DNA of 64,000 bases, taken from contig AP026073.1 in assembly GCA_024349765.1 (NCBI GenBank), forward strand, positions 2,976,001 through 3,040,000. Direction: 5' to 3'. Numbering within the stretch: position 1 is the first letter of the stretch; each line of letters opens with the position of its first letter. The position numbers and the translations under genes were made by a program. The stretch is from Streptomyces nigrescens. GTDB taxonomy: Bacteria > Actinomycetota > Actinomycetes > Streptomycetales > Streptomycetaceae. Under the pieces are notes generated by a model. The model was not told where the DNA came from. It ran no database searches and worked only from the letters and a program-made list of their open reading frames with translations. This document shows positions 23,209-31,566 of the stretch, piece by piece.

Positions 23209-25305
23209 ATGTCCACAGCCGACCCCGTCGGCGCGGCGGGCGACTGGCCCGTCGGCAAGGTGCCGCAACGCAGCGGACTGCTGGACCTGCTCGGCGTCGC
23301 CGCGGTGGTCCTGGACGCCGACGGCCGGATCGTGCTGTGGAGCCCGCAGGCCGAGACGCTCTTCGGCTATTCCGCGGAGGAGGCGCTGGGAGAGTTCGCC
23401 GGGCGGCTGCTGGTCCACGAGCGCCATCTGGACCTGGTGATCAGCCTCTTCACCGAGGTCATGGCGACCGGCCAGAGCTGGGCCGGGGCCTTCCCGATCC
23501 GGCACAAGGACGGCAGCACCCGGCTGGTGGAGTTCCGCAACGTCCGGCTGCTGGACGACCGGGGGGACTACTACGCCCTGGGCATCGCCACCGACGAGGC
23601 CACCCTGAGCAAGGTGGAACGCGATGTGGCGCTGTCCACCCGGCTGGTCTCGCAGTCCCCGATCGGACTCGGCGTCCTCGACACCGACCTGCGGTACCTG
23701 GCCGTCAATCCCGCGCTGGAGCGGATCGACGGGATCTCCGCCCGGGAACACCTCGGCCGGTCGGTCCACGAGGTGCTGCCGTTCATCCGCACCGAGGCCC
23801 TGGAGGCCGCCCTGCGGCGGGTGCTGGAGACCGGGCGGCCGCTGGTCGACCAGCACGTCGTGGGGCGCACCCTCGCCGACCCCGAGAACGAGCACGCCTG
23901 GTCGGTCTCCTTCTACCGGCTGGAGGACCCCGGCGGCCGGGTGCTCGGCGTGGCCGGGGTGGTCGTGGACGTCACCGACCGGCACCGCGCGGCCGGGGAG
24001 GCGGCGCGCGCCCGCCGCCGGCTGGCCATGATCGCGGACGGTTCGGCGCGGATCGGCACCACGCTGGAGGTCGAACGGACCGCCCACGAGCTGGCCGAGG
24101 TCACCGTGCCCGAGCTCGCCGACGTGGCCACCGTGGACATCCTGGACTCCTTCCTGGACGACCGCCGCCCCACCACCTCCGGCGCCCACCCGGAGGTCTT
24201 CCGGGCGCTCGCGGTGCACACCGCCTACCCCACCGAGGCGGCCCGCGCCGCCGATCCGCCCGGCCACATCGCCAGCTACGGCGCCGACCGGCTGGTCACC
24301 CAGTGCGTACGGACCGCCCGGCCCATCCTCGTGCGCCATGTCGACGAGCAGTCCCTGGCACGGATCGCCCGCGACCCGGAGGCCGCCGCGATCCTCGCCC
24401 GGGCCGGCATCCACAGCTACCTCGCGACCCCGCTGATCGCCCGCGGCGAGGTGCTCGGCGCGCTGGGCCTCACCCGCAGCCGCAACCCCGTCCCGTTCGA
24501 CGAGGACGACCTGACCCTGGCCGCCGAACTGGCCGACCGGGCCGCCGTGAGCATGGACAACGCCCGGCTCTACCAGAGCCTGCGGAACACCGCCGTCACC
24601 CTCCAGCGCAGCCTGCTCCCGGACCGCCCGCCGCAGCGCGCCCGGCTGGAGATCGCCACCCGCTACCGGCCGGCCGGCACCACGAACGAGGTCGGCGGCG
24701 ACTGGTTCGACGTGATCCCGCTCGCCGGGGACCAGACGGCGCTGGTGGTCGGCGACGTGATGGGCAGCGGCATCAACGCCGCCACCACGATGGGACGGCT
24801 GCGGACCGCCACCGGCACCCTGGCCGACCTGGACATGCCGCCGGCCGAGGTGCTGCGGCACGTCGACCGGATCACGGCCGACCTGGAGCAGTACGCCACC
24901 TGCGTCTACGCCGTGCACGATCCGCAGCAGGCGGTCTGCCGGATCGCCGCCGCCGGGCACCTGCCGCCGGTGCTGATCCACTCCGGCCGGCCGCCCGAAC
25001 TGCTCGACCTGCCCACCGGCGTCCCGCTCGGCGTCGGCGGCGTCCCCTTCGAGGAGACCACCTTCGCGCTGCGCCCCGGCGACCGCCTGGTGCTGTACAC
25101 CGACGGACTGGTCGAGACCCGCCGGGACACCATCGACGAGCGCCTGGACCGCCTGCTGAGTCTCCTGGACCGCCCGGACCCGTCCCTGGAGTACACCTGC
25201 GACCGGCTGCTCGAGGCGCTGCGCGACCCGGACGACGCGGATGACGTCGCCCTGCTCATCGCCCGCGCCCGGCCCGGGCCGCCCGGTTCGGACGGCGACG
25301 CCTGA
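23209..25305 (+). CDS. PAS-PAS-GAF-SpoIIE protein phosphatase
   Basis: Encodes 698 residues. Two PAS domains (GVAAVVLDADGRIVLWSPQ near 30; LGVLDTDLRYLAVNPALE near 160), a GAF domain (residues about 300-460) and a C-terminal SpoIIE/PP2C phosphatase with metal-site motifs GGDWFDVIPL, VVGDVMGSGINAA, YTDGLVETRRD and DDADDVALLI. No kinase domain or transmembrane helix. Such proteins dephosphorylate anti-anti-sigma factors and so release SigB-type sigma factors in response to signals sensed by PAS/GAF. The SigB-type factor at 10.2 kb is a possible but unproven downstream target. ATG 23209 has GGAGGGAGGG. Confidence 0.92.
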   Translation: MSTADPVGAAGDWPVGKVPQRSGLLDLLGVAAVVLDADGRIVLWSPQAETLFGYSAEEALGEFAGRLLVHERHLDLVISLFTEVMATGQSWAGAFPIRHKDGSTRLVEFRNVRLLDDRGDYYALGIATDEATLSKVERDVALSTRLVSQSPIGLGVLDTDLRYLAVNPALERIDGISAREHLGRSVHEVLPFIRTEALEAALRRVLETGRPLVDQHVVGRTLADPENEHAWSVSFYRLEDPGGRVLGVAGVVVDVTDRHRAAGEAARARRRLAMIADGSARIGTTLEVERTAHELAEVTVPELADVATVDILDSFLDDRRPTTSGAHPEVFRALAVHTAYPTEAARAADPPGHIASYGADRLVTQCVRTARPILVRHVDEQSLARIARDPEAAAILARAGIHSYLATPLIARGEVLGALGLTRSRNPVPFDEDDLTLAAELADRAAVSMDNARLYQSLRNTAVTLQRSLLPDRPPQRARLEIATRYRPAGTTNEVGGDWFDVIPLAGDQTALVVGDVMGSGINAATTMGRLRTATGTLADLDMPPAEVLRHVDRITADLEQYATCVYAVHDPQQAVCRIAAAGHLPPVLIHSGRPPELLDLPTGVPLGVGGVPFEETTFALRPGDRLVLYTDGLVETRRDTIDERLDRLLSLLDRPDPSLEYTCDRLLEALRDPDDADDVALLIARARPGPPGSDGDA

Positions 25306-25355
25306 GGAATTCCTCCGCCGCATTCCGGCGGCTGCCTCCGGCAGGGAACCGGATG

Positions 25356-25417
25356 CGGCATCCGGTGCAATTCCGGCCGGTCGCGGCGTTAGCCGACGCG
25401 GCGCGGGGGAACCCGTT
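25356..25417 (+). promoter_or_regulatory. Upstream block shared by the two hemerythrin genes (copy B)
   Basis: Reads CGGCATCCG, GCAATT, GGCGTTA, CCG and GGGGAACCCGTT in the order and spacing seen before the other hemerythrin gene (7627-7686, opposite strand). It ends 47 bp before the ATG. The sequence between block and ATG is not conserved with copy A. Confidence 0.6.
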
Positions 25418-25464
25418 CTGGTGGCCGAAGGGCGGACGCGGGTACATGGGCGAGAGGTACGACC

Positions 25465-26031
25465 ATGGGGCACGGCGGAGATGTCATCACGGAGCTGGCC
25501 GCGGACCATCAGGAGATGACCGCGCTGTTCGAGCGGATCGAGGCGGCGGTCCCCGCGGCCGCGGAACGCAAAAGACTGCTGGACCGGCTGACGATCGAAC
25601 TCGTCCGGCATTCCGTCGCCGAGGAGCAGTACCTCTACCCCGCGGTCCGCGAGAAGCTGCCGAACGGCGCCGCACTGGCCGACAAGGAAATCGCCGACCA
25701 CCGGCGCGTGGAAAGGCTGCTGAAGGACCTGGAACGGATCGATGCGGAAGACCGCGCGTTCAACGAACTGTTCGTGAAACTCCGGACGGAGGTCCGGGCG
25801 CACATCCGGGAAGAAGAGAGCGAACTGTTCGCCCGATTGCGTGAGGCGTGCCTTCCCGGGGAACTCGAAGCGCTCGGGGAGAAGGTCCGGACGGCCAAGA
25901 AGCGCGCGCCCACCCGGCCGCACCCCGGCGTCCCCGACTCCCCGCCGGCGCACACATGGCTGGGCCCGGGGCTGGGGCTGGTGGACCGCGCCCGGGACCT
26001 GCTCACCGGCCGCGGCGGCGGCCCGGACTGA
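25465..26031 (+). CDS. Hemerythrin HHE domain protein (paralogue of 7007-7564)
   Basis: Encodes 188 residues, co-linear with the first hemerythrin: LAADHQEMTALFE, VRHSVAEEQYLYP, ADHRRVERLLKD and AHIREEESELFA carry the His/Glu iron-ligand positions, and the tail LGPGLGLVDRARDLLTGRGG is shared. No CBS gene follows; instead a ThDP enzyme lies 220 bp downstream. The divergence of the two copies in the middle of the bundle indicates an old duplication. ATG 25465 has GAGAGG upstream. Confidence 0.92.
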   Translation: MGHGGDVITELAADHQEMTALFERIEAAVPAAAERKRLLDRLTIELVRHSVAEEQYLYPAVREKLPNGAALADKEIADHRRVERLLKDLERIDAEDRAFNELFVKLRTEVRAHIREEESELFARLREACLPGELEALGEKVRTAKKRAPTRPHPGVPDSPPAHTWLGPGLGLVDRARDLLTGRGGGPD

Positions 26032-26251
26032 TCCGCCGGATCCCCCCGGGCCCGTACGGCCCGGCCGTCCGCAGGGGCGTCCGGGCCTTTCGCAGCGCGG
26101 AAACGGCAGACGGTGTGTGCGCCGGGCCGGGCTGGACGCGGACGTCCGGTGCTCGCCGAAGGCTTCAGCTGCCGTACCCGGATCGCCGACCGGCCGCACG
26201 TCCCCGCCGGGGTGACCGCCGCACTCAACCGACGAGAAGAGAGGAACGCCC

Positions 26252-28066
26252 GTGTCGACCAAGGTCTCCGACCACATCCTTGCCCGCCTGCGCGACTGGG
26301 GCGTCGAGCACGTCTTCGCCTACGCCGGCGACGGCATCAACGGGCTGCTCGCCGCCTGGGAACGCGCCGACAACACACCGCGGTTCATCCAGGCGCGGCA
26401 CGAGGAGATGGCCGCCTTCCAGGCCGTCGGCTACGCCAAGTTCTCCGGCCGGGTCGGCGTCTGCGCGGCCACCTCCGGGCCCGGCGCCATCCACCTGCTC
26501 AACGGCCTCTACGACGCCAAGCTCGACCACGTGCCCGTGGTGGCGATCGTCGGGCAGACCAACCGCAGCGCCATGGGCGGCTCCTACCAGCAGGAAGTCG
26601 ATCTGCTGAGCCTCTACAAGGACGTCGCCTCCGACTTCCTGGAGATGGTGACCGTCCCCGAGCAGCTGCCCAACGCCATCGACCGGGCGATCCGCACCGC
26701 CTACGGCCGGCGGACCGTGACCGCCGTGATCGTCCCCGCCGACGTGCAGGAACTGGACTACTCGCCGCCCACCCACGACTTCAAGATGGTCCCCTCCAGC
26801 CTCGGCCTCGCCTCCTACGCGCCGGTGCCGACCGAGGACGACCTCGCCCGCGCCGCGGAGGTCCTCAACGCCGGGGAGAAGGTCGCCGTCCTGATCGGGC
26901 AGGGCGCCCGCGGGGCCCGCGCCGAGGTGGAGCAGCTCGCCGACGTCCTCGGTGCCGGGGTGGCCAAGGCGCTGCTCGGCAAGGACGCGCTGCCCGACGA
27001 CCTGCCGTACGTGACCGGCGCCATCGGACTGCTGGGCACCCGCCCCTCGTACGAGATGATGCGGTACTGCGACACCCTGCTCGTGGTGGGATCCAGCTTC
27101 CCCTACACCCAGTTCATGCCGGAGCTGGACCAGGCCCGGGCGGTGCAGATCGACATCGACCCGCACATGGTCGGGATGCGCTACCCCTTCGAGGTCAATC
27201 TCGTCGGGGACGCCAAGGCGACCCTGCAGCGACTGCTGCCGCAGCTAGAGCCCAAGAAGCACGGCAACTGGCGGAAGAAGATCGAGAAGGACACCGCCCG
27301 TTGGTGGGAGGTGATGGAGCGGCGGGCCGCCGTCGAGGCCGACCCGGTCAACCCCGAGTACGTGATCCACGCCCTCGACGCGCTGCTGCCCGACGACGTC
27401 ATCCTCGCCGCGGACTCCGGCTCGTCCGCCAACTGGTACGCCCGCCACCTGCGGATCCGCGGCACGATGCGGGGTTCGCTCTCCGGGACGCTGGCGACCA
27501 TGGGCCCCGGCGTGCCGTACGTCATCGGTGCCAAGTTCGCCCATCCCGACCGGCCGGCGATCGCCCTCGTCGGGGACGGCGCGATGCAGATGAACGGCAT
27601 GGCCGAGCTGATCACCGCCGGCAAGTACTGGTCCGAGTGGCAGGACCCGCGACTGATCGTCGCCGTGCTCAACAACCAGGACCTCAACCAGGTGACCTGG
27701 GAGATGCGCGCCATGTCCGGCGCCCCGCAGTTCCTGCCCTCGCAGGCGCTCCCGGACGTGCGGTACGCCGACTTCGCCCGCTCCATCGGACTGGACGGCG
27801 TCCGGGTGGAGAAGCCCGGCGAGGTGGTGGACGCCTGGCGCACGGCGCTCGCCGCCGACCGGCCGTTCGTCATCGACTTCCGCACCGACCCGGCCGTCCC
27901 GCCGATCCCGCCGCACGCCGGCCTGGACCAGATCGAGGCCGCGGCCACGGCCCTGATCAAGGGCGACAGCGACCGCGTCGCGGTCGTCAAGCAGGGCCTC
28001 AAGGCGAAGGTCCAGGAGATGCTCCCGGGCGGCAAGCACCGGCACGGCCGGCCGGACCGGGACTGA
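26252..28066 (+). CDS. Thiamine pyrophosphate-dependent pyruvate oxidase/dehydrogenase-like enzyme
   Basis: Encodes 604 residues with the three-domain acetohydroxyacid synthase/pyruvate oxidase fold. The catalytic glutamate is in ARHEEMAAFQAVGYAKFSG, FAD-domain elements in the centre, and the ThDP motif runs from GDGAMQMNGMAEL to AVLNNQDLNQVTWE. Family members oxidatively decarboxylate pyruvate (PoxB) or are annotated thiamine pyrophosphate-requiring; the C-terminal membrane-binding helix of E. coli PoxB is not evident, the end being a basic tail. GTG 26252 has GAGAGGAAC. Monocistronic by spacing. Confidence 0.9.
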   Translation: MSTKVSDHILARLRDWGVEHVFAYAGDGINGLLAAWERADNTPRFIQARHEEMAAFQAVGYAKFSGRVGVCAATSGPGAIHLLNGLYDAKLDHVPVVAIVGQTNRSAMGGSYQQEVDLLSLYKDVASDFLEMVTVPEQLPNAIDRAIRTAYGRRTVTAVIVPADVQELDYSPPTHDFKMVPSSLGLASYAPVPTEDDLARAAEVLNAGEKVAVLIGQGARGARAEVEQLADVLGAGVAKALLGKDALPDDLPYVTGAIGLLGTRPSYEMMRYCDTLLVVGSSFPYTQFMPELDQARAVQIDIDPHMVGMRYPFEVNLVGDAKATLQRLLPQLEPKKHGNWRKKIEKDTARWWEVMERRAAVEADPVNPEYVIHALDALLPDDVILAADSGSSANWYARHLRIRGTMRGSLSGTLATMGPGVPYVIGAKFAHPDRPAIALVGDGAMQMNGMAELITAGKYWSEWQDPRLIVAVLNNQDLNQVTWEMRAMSGAPQFLPSQALPDVRYADFARSIGLDGVRVEKPGEVVDAWRTALAADRPFVIDFRTDPAVPPIPPHAGLDQIEAAATALIKGDSDRVAVVKQGLKAKVQEMLPGGKHRHGRPDRD

Positions 28067-28216
28067 CGGTGCGTCAGGCCGACGGGGGGCGGTGACCTGG
28101 TCGTCGACGCGGCCGGGGATTCACTCGACCGGCGGAGCCCGGCTCGCCGCCGCCGACCGCTCCCAGGACGCTGATCGAGGAGTCCCACCACGTCGGAACC
28201 GATGCTTAGGAGTCCC

Positions 28217-29179
28217 ATGGGCACGGCGCTTTCGCGGAATTGGCAGTGCGCGGTGGTGACCGGTGGCGCGGGTTTCGTCGGGTCGCATCTCTGCACGGAA
28301 TTGGTGGCGCGGGGAACCGCCGTCATCTGCGTCGACGATTTCAGCACCGGACGGCCGGAGAACATATCGGCCGTGCGTGACCACCCCGCGTTCACGGTCG
28401 TCGAGGCGAACGTCACCGAGCCGCTGCGGCTCGACGCGGAGCCCGATCTGGTGCTGCACTTCGCCTCTCCGGCGTCGCCCGCCGATTACCTCAAACTCCC
28501 GCTGCACACCCTGGAGACCGGCAGCCTGGGCACCCGTAACATGCTCGCCCTGGCCCGGTCGAGCGGCGCCCGCTTCGTGCTCGCGTCCACCTCCGAGGTC
28601 TACGGCGATCCGCAGCAGCACCCGCAGAGCGAGGACTACTGGGGGCACGTCAACCCCGTCGGCCCGCGCAGCGTCCACGACGAGGCCAAGCGCTTCGGCG
28701 AGGCGCTCACCACCGCCGAGGCCGGGGCGCACGGCACCGACACCGGCATCGTCCGGCTCTTCACCACCTACGGCCCCCGCATGCGCGGCCACGACGGACG
28801 CGCGGTGCCCACCTTCATCCGCCAGGCACTGGCCGGCGATCCGCTCACCGTCACCGGCGACGGCTGCCAGACCCGCTCGCTGTGCTACGTCGACGACATG
28901 GTGCGCGGCATCCTCGCGGCCGCCGCCTCCGACCTGTGCGGCCCGGTGAACCTGGGCGGCCCGGCCGAGATCAGCGTGCTCGAACTCGCCCGGCTCATCA
29001 TCCAGTTGACCGATTCGCGGTCCTCCGTCCGGTTCATCGACCGGCCGACCGACGACCCGGCGGTGGGCTGCCCGGACATCACCCTGGCCCGCGGCAAACT
29101 CCAGTGGGAGCCGCGGGTTCCGCCACGGGACGGCCTGGCCCGCACCATCGCGTGGTTCCGGGAGCGGCAGGCGTCCTGA
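28217..29179 (+). CDS. NAD-dependent epimerase/dehydratase (UDP-glucuronate decarboxylase-like) with His at the catalytic Tyr position
   Basis: Encodes 320 residues of the extended SDR type. GGAGFVGSHL binds NAD, FASPASPADYLKLPLHTLE and STSEVYGDPQQHPQ are very close to UDP-xylose synthase motifs, and GPRSVHDEAKRFGE aligns with the usual GPRxxYDEgKR. The catalytic tyrosine of YxxxK is therefore His here (codon CAC; TAC expected). The lysine is kept. ATG 28217 follows TAGGAG; ATG 28202 is unlikely. It opens a coupled operon with glycosyltransferases, suggesting supply of a nucleotide sugar, but catalysis may be impaired or altered. Confidence 0.88.
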   Translation: MGTALSRNWQCAVVTGGAGFVGSHLCTELVARGTAVICVDDFSTGRPENISAVRDHPAFTVVEANVTEPLRLDAEPDLVLHFASPASPADYLKLPLHTLETGSLGTRNMLALARSSGARFVLASTSEVYGDPQQHPQSEDYWGHVNPVGPRSVHDEAKRFGEALTTAEAGAHGTDTGIVRLFTTYGPRMRGHDGRAVPTFIRQALAGDPLTVTGDGCQTRSLCYVDDMVRGILAAAASDLCGPVNLGGPAEISVLELARLIIQLTDSRSSVRFIDRPTDDPAVGCPDITLARGKLQWEPRVPPRDGLARTIAWFRERQAS

Positions 29180-29241
29180 CCCCGCCGGAGCACCGAACAC
29201 CGAACCGCCGCCCCCGGACGAAGGAAGGCCCGCGAATCGTG

Positions 29242-29370
29242 ATGCGCATCCTCGGAATCCTGAGCCACGCCCGCGAGGCACCCGGCTTCCTCGCCCGGTC
29301 CGCGGCCCGCCGCCGGAACTTCTCCGCCGCCGGGCCGCGCGCCCCGCACGCAGCGGAGGCGGCCCGATGA
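29242..29370 (+). CDS. Possible 42-residue coupled peptide
   Basis: A short frame (MRILGILSHAREAPGFLARS and on) starts at ATG 29242 behind GAAGGAAGG and stops with TGA overlapping the glycosyltransferase ATG (ATGA at 29367-29370). The composition is Arg/Ala-rich and amphipathic. No family is recognised. It may be a leader peptide that couples translation between the epimerase and the glycosyltransferase. Confidence 0.45.
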   Translation: MRILGILSHAREAPGFLARSAARRRNFSAAGPRAPHAAEAAR

Positions 29371-30431
29371 CCGCCCCGGCCGACCGGTCCACCGACTACA
29401 CCGTCGTGATCCCCACGCTCGGCCGGCCCGGCCTGACCGCCTGCCTGGCCGCGCTCGCCGCCGCCGACGGCCCCCTGCCGCGCCGCGTGATCCTCGTCGA
29501 CGACCGTCCCTTGGGCGACGGCACACCGCTGCCCGCCGACATCCCCGGGGCGCTGCGCGAGCGCACCGTGACCGTGCCCGGCCACGCCCGGGGCCCGGCC
29601 GCCGCCCGCAACACCGGCTGGCGGGCGGGCGGCGGCACCCCCTGGATCGTCTTCCTCGACGACGACGTGCTCCCCGGACCCGCCTGGGCGAGGGAACTGG
29701 CCGCCGACCTCGCCGCCGCCACCCCGCGCACCGCCGGCGTCTCGGCCCGGATCGACGTGCCGCTGCCCGCCGGACGCGAACCCACCGACTGGGAACGCCA
29801 CACCGCGGCACTGGCCACCTCCCGCTGGAGCACCGCCGACATGGCCTACCGCCGGGCCGCCCTGGATTGCGTCGGGGGCTTCGACGAACGCTTCCGGAGC
29901 GCCTCCCGGGAGGACGCCGACCTGGCCCTGCGGGTGCTGACCACCGGCTGGACGCTGGCCGAGGGCCGCCGCAGCACCACCCACCCGGTCCGCCCCGCCG
30001 ACCGCTGGGTCTCGGTACGCCTCCAGGCCGGCCACGCCGACGACGTCCTGATGTCCCGTCGGCACGGCCGGGGCTGGTGGCACCGCGCCCGGACCCCGCG
30101 CGGCCGGTTCCCCGGACACCTCGCGGTGACCGCGGCGGCCGCCGGCGCGCTGCTGTGCGGCGCGGCCGGCGAACGGCGCGCCGCCTCGGTGCTGGCCGCC
30201 CTGTGGCTCGCCGGGACCGCCGAGTTCGCCTGGGCCAGGATCGCGCCGGGGCCGCGTACCCGGGAGGAGACCCGGACCGTGGCGCTGACCAGCGTCCTGA
30301 TCCCGCCCGCCGCCACCGCCCACTGGCTGTGCGGCCTGCTCCGCCACCACGCCACCGCTCCGGTGGACCCCTGGGGCGGCGCCCGTCCCGCGCCCGACGT
30401 CCGGCCCCGCCCGGCCCCGGAACGGGTGTGA
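29367..30431 (+). CDS. Glycosyltransferase family 2 protein
   Basis: Encodes 354 residues. GT-A features: YTVVIPTLGRPGLTACLAAL, VDDRPLGDG, ARNTGWRAGG, the DxD-type LDDDVLPGPAW, and the acceptor-site GGFDERFRSASREDADLAL. The C-terminal 110 residues contain hydrophobic stretches (LAVTAAAAGALLCG and a later VALTSVLIPPAATAHWL), which may anchor it to the membrane. In several Streptomyces clusters such a protein is followed by a HAD phosphatase domain, absent here. It probably adds a sugar in extracellular polysaccharide or lipoglycan synthesis. Confidence 0.9.
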   Translation: MTAPADRSTDYTVVIPTLGRPGLTACLAALAAADGPLPRRVILVDDRPLGDGTPLPADIPGALRERTVTVPGHARGPAAARNTGWRAGGGTPWIVFLDDDVLPGPAWARELAADLAAATPRTAGVSARIDVPLPAGREPTDWERHTAALATSRWSTADMAYRRAALDCVGGFDERFRSASREDADLALRVLTTGWTLAEGRRSTTHPVRPADRWVSVRLQAGHADDVLMSRRHGRGWWHRARTPRGRFPGHLAVTAAAAGALLCGAAGERRAASVLAALWLAGTAEFAWARIAPGPRTREETRTVALTSVLIPPAATAHWLCGLLRHHATAPVDPWGGARPAPDVRPRPAPERV

Positions 30432-30604
30432 CCGTGGACGCCCCGGCACGGACCGGCGGTCCCCGGCCCCGCGCCGACGGACCGTACCCCGCCGCGTCCG
30501 CACCGGAGTCCGGGGCGGCTCGCGGCCCGCTCACCCGTGGCCGGGCCCAGGGGGCCAGCGCGCCACGGACACCGACCGACGACGAGCGAGGGGCGCCGGC
30601 ATGA
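30428..30604 (+). CDS. Possible 58-residue coupled ORF between glycosyltransferase genes
   Basis: GTG 30428 overlaps the preceding stop (GTGA) and the frame runs to TGA 30602-30604, overlapping the next ATG (ATGA). The product (MTVDAPARTGGPRPRADGPY and on) is Pro/Arg/Ala-rich and low complexity, with no recognised family and no good ribosome site. It fills a 170-bp gap that would otherwise be empty. It could be only an accidental open frame. Confidence 0.3.
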   Translation: MTVDAPARTGGPRPRADGPYPAASAPESGAARGPLTRGRAQGASAPRTPTDDERGAPA

Positions 30605-31566
30605 ACATCCTGCTGTGGCACGTGCACGGCTCCTGGACCACCGCGTTCGTCCAGGGCCCGCACACCTACCTGGTGCCGGTCACCCCCGACCGCGGACCCG
30701 ACGGGCGGGGCCGGGCCCGTACCTTCCCCTGGCCCGGTTCGGTGCGGGAGAAGACGCCCGCACAGCTCCGGGAGACCCCCGTCGACCTGGTCGTCCTGCA
30801 GCGGCCGCACGAGGCGGAACTCGCCGAGTCCTGGCTCGGCGGCCGCCGCCCGGGCCGCGACCTGCCCGCCGTCTACGTGGAGCACAACGCCCCCGACGGC
30901 GACGTACCGCGCACCCGGCACCCGTACGCCGACCGCGACGACCTGCTGCTGGTGCACGTCACCCACTTCAACCGGCTGTTCTGGGACAGCGGCCGGACCC
31001 GCACCGCCGTGATCGAGCACGGCATCGTCGACCCCGGCCACCGCTACACCGGCCGGCTCCCGCGCGCCGCCGTCGTCGTCAACGAGCCGGTCCGCCGCGG
31101 CCGTACCGTCGGCACCGACCTGCTGCCGGCACTGGCCGCGGCGGCCCCGCTGGACGTCTTCGGCGTGCGCACCGAGGGACTCGCCGGCCATCTCGGCCTC
31201 GCCCCGGACACCTGCCGCACGGTCGACCTCCCGCAGGCCGAGCTGCACACCGCGATGGCCGAGCGGCGGGTGTACCTGCACCCCGTGCGCTGGACCTCGC
31301 TCGGCCTGGCCCTGCTGGAGGCCATGCACCTGGGGATGCCGGTGGTGTCGCTGGCGAGGACCGAGGCCGTCGAGGCGGTACCCGCCGGCGCCGGCACGCT
31401 CTCCAACCGGCCCGAGATCCTCGCCCGCGCCGTCCGCGGCTACCTGGCCGAACCGGAAGCCGCCGCCGAGGACGGCGCCCGGGCCCGGCAGGCCGCGCTC
31501 GGCCGGTACGGGCTCAAGCGCTTTCTCCACGACTGGGAAGGCCTCATCACGGAGGTACTCGCATGA
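30601..31566 (+). CDS. Glycosyltransferase (GT-B fold, short)
   Basis: Encodes 321 residues. The start NILLWHVHGSWTTAFVQGPH and the C-terminal YLHPVRWTSLGLALLEAMHL, GMPVVSLARTEAVEAVP are GT-B glycosyltransferase features, with the nucleotide-sugar site in the latter. It is shorter than typical GT4 enzymes; the middle lacks a long linker. GAGGGG precedes ATG 30601 and the stop overlaps the next ATG (ATGA). It is likely to work with the following GT4 enzyme on the same glycan. Confidence 0.85.
   Translation: MNILLWHVHGSWTTAFVQGPHTYLVPVTPDRGPDGRGRARTFPWPGSVREKTPAQLRETPVDLVVLQRPHEAELAESWLGGRRPGRDLPAVYVEHNAPDGDVPRTRHPYADRDDLLLVHVTHFNRLFWDSGRTRTAVIEHGIVDPGHRYTGRLPRAAVVVNEPVRRGRTVGTDLLPALAAAAPLDVFGVRTEGLAGHLGLAPDTCRTVDLPQAELHTAMAERRVYLHPVRWTSLGLALLEAMHLGMPVVSLARTEAVEAVPAGAGTLSNRPEILARAVRGYLAEPEAAAEDGARARQAALGRYGLKRFLHDWEGLITEVLA

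Noticed and set aside
21640-26277. A 4.6-kb stop-free frame on the minus strand (1545 codons)
   Set aside because: Only the first 1185 bases (alcohol dehydrogenase) have family motifs; the rest is antisense to the phosphatase and hemerythrin genes and is open because GC-rich codons seldom give stops.
28885-31530. An 881-codon minus-strand frame
   Set aside because: Antisense to the glycosyltransferase operon with Gly/Arg/Pro-rich, motif-free translation.
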